Below, piece after piece: positions 61,045 to 64,000 of a stretch of DNA of 64,000 nucleotides; position 1 is the stretch's first letter; each line of letters starts with the position of its first letter. Location: positions 47,221 through 111,220 of IMG/VR virus record IMGVR_UViG_3300047554_000255; one strand, given 5' to 3'. Source of the stretch: a virus. The notes beneath the pieces were generated by a model. That model saw only the letters and a program-made list of their open reading frames with translations, made no database searches and was not told where the DNA came from. The position numbers were made by a program, and so were the translations under genes.

Positions 61045-61753
61045 TATTTATAGTTTCCTCTAGTTCTTCGTACTTTAATAACATAGCTTCAACCACAGGA
61101 TGTCTATGGTTTGTCTTTAGGCAAAACGAATCAACATCTTTTACCTTGTTTGCAACAGATAATAAGAACTTAAAGCCACTTTCGTTTCTATACTTTAAGT
61201 CAACCTGTGCTGTATCACCACATATAACCATCTTTGATCTAAGACCTAGTCTGGATATGATCATACTCATGTTTTCGTTTGTACAGTTTTGAGCTTCGTC
61301 AACAATAACAAACGTATCTAAGAATGTACGACCTCTCATAAAAGCAAGTGGTACAATCTCTAACTGATCTTTAAGGACAGAATCTATCTTGTCTTTGTTG
61401 TATAACTGATACAAGTTAGCATAGATAGGTTGCATCCAAGGCTCCATCTTTTCTTTTAAGTCGCCAGGTAAAAAGCCTATCTCTTCTTTTGAGACAGTTG
61501 GTCGTGTTATCACGATCTTCTTTACCTGCTTCTTAAACAACATATCAAGAGCTGCCTGACATGCTAATAAAGTCTTACCACTTCCTGCTGCTCCTGATAA
61601 TACAGTAACTGCATTTGCTAGTATTACTTCTTTTGCTTGCTTCTGCTCCTCATTCAACTGTAGCTGAAAGTTAACTGGACGTTTCTTTTCAGCCTTTTGC
61701 TCTTGGATTGTCTTCGTTATTTCAGCGTGACGCTCCGATCGGTTTTGAGCCAT
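61010..61753 (-). CDS. phoH: PhoH-like ATPase, 247 aa
   Basis: Residues 54-61 form the Walker A motif GAAGSGKT and residues 149-156 the Walker B motif VIVDEAQN. GDTAQVD at 179-185 is the usual third motif of PhoH-type P-loop proteins, and the N-terminal NEEQKQAKEVIL fits the family. PhoH-like proteins occur in many phages and bacteria and are thought to act in RNA metabolism, with ATPase or helicase-like activity. The gene directly follows the large terminase (five bases apart) and overlaps the next small gene, so it is co-expressed with packaging genes, which is less usual than a place among nucleotide-metabolism genes. No PIN nuclease domain is attached. Confidence 0.85.
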   Translation of the reverse strand: MAQNRSERHAEITKTIQEQKAEKKRPVNFQLQLNEEQKQAKEVILANAVTVLSGAAGSGKTLLACQAALDMLFKKQVKKIVITRPTVSKEEIGFLPGDLKEKMEPWMQPIYANLYQLYNKDKIDSVLKDQLEIVPLAFMRGRTFLDTFVIVDEAQNCTNENMSMIISRLGLRSKMVICGDTAQVDLKYRNESGFKFLLSVANKVKDVDSFCLKTNHRHPVVEAMLLKYEELEETINNGKPNKSAAKA

Positions 61754-61758
61754 AAAAC

Positions 61759-63969
61759 TTATTTCATGTTTCTGAATGGGTTTCTCGGCTTACGCATAGT
61801 TGTTGAACTAGCGTTGCCACCTCCAATATGTCTAAAAGGAGATCTCATAGTTAATTTACTCATTTTTTGCGAGTTCTGCAACTTATCGTCCTCGACTTCA
61901 ACACGTTTTGACATACCTCTGTTTGACTCTTGCACCTTAACAAAAGATACTAGAGCACAGAAAGTTACCAGTCTATCGACGTTAAGTCCTGGTTGGTAAG
62001 CTAACATCTCTTTTAGAATCATTGGATCTGGTATTCTTTCAACACCAAATGTTACACTAGTAATATCTCCGTTGTCATTTACCTCTGAATCAATCTCTTC
62101 TTTTACAAACTCAACGCCGTAAGATAGCATATGACTCTTAAAGATGGTACCAGTGTTCTTCCATCCATACTCTTGGAATACAGATTTATTTGCCCCAATA
62201 TCTTTCAAGAATAGTATCATGTCTTTTGGTACAAGATACTTTTGTTTTCTCTTGCTGATCATGTGCTGAATAAAGTGTGAGATGTTATTCTCAACAATAG
62301 TCCATGCATTATAATATTCAATAAGCAGTTCTAATCTTTCGTGTGTTTTATTTATATCATCAAAACGTCCACACCAACTAGCAACAATAGTTCCTGGCTC
62401 TACATAGTTTGTCATTGAACCAGATTGATCGATCTTTGATACCTCAACGGAGTTCTTGTAGATTATTATAGAGCACAATGAATCAGATGTTGTTGTCTTT
62501 CCTTCACCAACGGGGTCAATAGAACCATAGTAAGTGCCCCAAGCTGCATTCTTCATTGGTCTTTCCCAGATACAAACAACTGCTTCTTTATCTTCCGTCT
62601 TCTTTGATATTGGAAACTCCATGATTGGAAGCTTTCTTGATTCTTTTGCTTCTACCTTACCATCAGCATTCCTGAATAAATCAACATACTCAACAGGATA
62701 TTCTTTATCTGCAATGCGTTGTAACTGCTTGGTAATCAAGTGAGTAGGGAACTTTGCTTCTTTTCTTGTTGCAAAAGCCTCTTCAATATTTCTTGGAGAC
62801 TGTGATACTTCAAGCTGATAAGCCTCTGGTTCTAGTTCTCTCTTTGCTTTTTCAAAACGTTTCTCAAGAGCATCAAGAGCTTCTTTAACTAGCGAGTTAC
62901 CATAAGCGTCAATGTATGGTGGCATTGACCACTGCTCTGGAATAAACAAACCTGTCTTACCAATAGTCCCATCCTTATCTATAAGATTAGATTGTACTGC
63001 ATAGAACTCATTTGCTTCTGGATTTAGTACATAGTTCTTTAGAGGTTCGCACTGATCCAAGTCACCGACTGATCCTGCTGCAATAAACTGACCTGTTGTT
63101 ATATCACCAGATCGTAAGGCAGGTCGCATGAAACCGTATGTATCATCCATCTTTGGAGCAATACCAGCCTCTTCATGAAAGAAGTAAACTACAGGACCAC
63201 CGACACCATTTGTTGGGTCTTTTTCGAAAGAGTATGACGTAATCGTTGATTTCAAACCTTTATAAGTATCACGACCGTTTTGACGTACCTTAATACGTTG
63301 TTGCCACGCTCCCACCTTATCAGGTTCATTTGGTCTGTACCAGGCGGTATGCTCGTTAAGAAAGTTTTTGTATTCGTCTAAGAACTTCCATGAACCTTTC
63401 TCGTTTATGTAGTCTTTTAAAGATGCCCCAAGTTTTAATACGGCACCAGATTCAAACCAGTACGTATTTATAAACTTAGCCATGTGATAGTAAGACGATG
63501 CTATCTGACGTTTCTTTAGAATAATAGCATGTCTGTAATGTAACTCAGCAAGATGTTCATACAAGGCCATATGATACTGTGCATCCCTGACCTTTGCAAA
63601 GCCAAACTTCTTTTCTTCTTTATCGTAGATAGGAAGAAAGTTTAACCACATATAGTATTCTCTACATAGATACCATGTAAGGTCTCCTGACTTATAGATA
63701 ACACCATTTCTGCACTTATCTTTTTCTGAATCCCAATAGTAAACAAAGTCTGCTGACTTGAATGGAGCATCACAGTAATATCCGTTCTTGTTGAAGTTCG
63801 TTGCCTGTTCATTAAAGATCTCGCTAGTCTCATTAAACTGATACTCGCCAGGCTCCTTAAAGACAGAAAGGATAAACTCTATATACTCTTCTTTCGTTGA
63901 GAATACAGTAGTTGTCCATTCACCGTCTATCCAAGTAGGGACTTCTTTATATAATGCTTGATTACTCAT
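61759..63969 (-). CDS. Terminase large subunit, 736 aa
   Basis: The two-domain layout fits a packaging motor. In the ATPase part, the adenine/Walker A position reads LKKRQIASSYYHM (151-163), lacking the usual GK(S/T). The Walker B strand VVYFFHEEAG (260-269) ends in Glu-Glu. FIAAGSVG (295-302) resembles coupling motif III. In the nuclease part, SIDPVGEG has Asp485, a following TIVENN has Glu560 and VDRLVTFCALV lies near the end, as in RNase H-like terminase nucleases. The C-terminus is basic. It starts the known packaging block, three bases after the partial upstream frame. The product name is well supported; the degenerate Walker A is notable. Confidence 0.85.
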   Translation of the reverse strand: MSNQALYKEVPTWIDGEWTTTVFSTKEEYIEFILSVFKEPGEYQFNETSEIFNEQATNFNKNGYYCDAPFKSADFVYYWDSEKDKCRNGVIYKSGDLTWYLCREYYMWLNFLPIYDKEEKKFGFAKVRDAQYHMALYEHLAELHYRHAIILKKRQIASSYYHMAKFINTYWFESGAVLKLGASLKDYINEKGSWKFLDEYKNFLNEHTAWYRPNEPDKVGAWQQRIKVRQNGRDTYKGLKSTITSYSFEKDPTNGVGGPVVYFFHEEAGIAPKMDDTYGFMRPALRSGDITTGQFIAAGSVGDLDQCEPLKNYVLNPEANEFYAVQSNLIDKDGTIGKTGLFIPEQWSMPPYIDAYGNSLVKEALDALEKRFEKAKRELEPEAYQLEVSQSPRNIEEAFATRKEAKFPTHLITKQLQRIADKEYPVEYVDLFRNADGKVEAKESRKLPIMEFPISKKTEDKEAVVCIWERPMKNAAWGTYYGSIDPVGEGKTTTSDSLCSIIIYKNSVEVSKIDQSGSMTNYVEPGTIVASWCGRFDDINKTHERLELLIEYYNAWTIVENNISHFIQHMISKRKQKYLVPKDMILFLKDIGANKSVFQEYGWKNTGTIFKSHMLSYGVEFVKEEIDSEVNDNGDITSVTFGVERIPDPMILKEMLAYQPGLNVDRLVTFCALVSFVKVQESNRGMSKRVEVEDDKLQNSQKMSKLTMRSPFRHIGGGNASSTTMRKPRNPFRNMK

Positions 63970-63971
63970 AA

Positions 63972-64000
63972 TTATTGTTCATCAATACCTAACGCATCAA
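63972..64000 (-). CDS. 3' end of an upstream gene (partial)
   Basis: A frame reading ...DALGIDEQ ends in TAA at 63972, three bases before the terminase start region. Such tight spacing is typical of the operon. Only eight to nine codons are inside the window, so no identity can be given; a small terminase subunit is one possibility from position. Confidence 0.45.

Noticed and set aside
1-64000. Stop codon reassignment, as known from some large Bacteroidota phages
   Set aside because: Genes end convincingly at TAA, TAG (765-aa and metallophosphoesterase genes) and TGA (tail hub gene), directly before neighbouring starts or promoters.

Overview
The window is a stretch of a tailed double-stranded DNA phage (or prophage/metagenomic phage) genome. 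All supported genes lie on the minus strand, so the transcriptional order runs from the right edge to the left edge. A Bacteroidota host is the best guess. The DNA is AT-rich, start codons are preceded by A/C-rich leaders instead of Shine-Dalgarno sequences, and many proteins resemble families I associate with Bacteroidota phages, especially crAss-like podoviruses. TAA, TAG and TGA all act as stops, so I see no recoding. The crAss-like assignment rests on gene order, on the C-terminal part of the large tail-hub protein and on the RNA-polymerase-like protein. It is inference, and a separate large-phage lineage with the same architecture is equally possible.

Layout in transcription order. (1) Packaging and head, 64000 to about 50300: large terminase, a PhoH-type ATPase, a small coiled protein, the portal, a scaffold-like protein, the major capsid protein, several conserved head/connector proteins, a Dps-like ferritin-fold protein, an abundant-looking virion protein and a Cys-rich mini-protein. 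(2) Host-recognition block, about 50200 to 29200: three proteins sharing a C-terminal beta domain, two large S74-chaperone tail fibres flanking a polyglycine adhesin and a marine-phage-type small protein, a collagen-like fibre, a Cys-rich repeat protein, and four to five fibronectin/Calx-beta-like proteins. (3) Tail block, 29030 to 20931: a calcineurin-like metallophosphoesterase, a conserved 194-aa protein, two probable ring/tubular proteins and a 1532-aa tail hub/stabilisation protein. (4) Very large proteins, 20934 to 1: a multidomain protein with two candidate peptidoglycan hydrolase domains, a related GG-motif protein, two long proteins that look like internal cargo, and the first 1801 residues of a giant protein carrying a beta'-like RNA polymerase catalytic signature (RIPNQLH ... 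DFDVD). The left edge cuts this last gene.

These pieces fit one late virion operon set: package DNA, build head and short tail, recognise the host, cut the wall, then probably eject internal proteins and an RNA polymerase. A recurring AT-rich motif (consensus about GTAWATTATWATGTAGA) sits just upstream of genes that follow intergenic gaps, and strong hairpin-plus-T-run terminators separate several units. Together they suggest a phage-specific promoter class.

I saw no tRNA, rRNA, CRISPR array, insertion sequence or integration site. No stretch over 300 bases lacks a gene. The longest gaps are about 100 to 165 bases and are filled by the terminators and promoter-like motifs listed.
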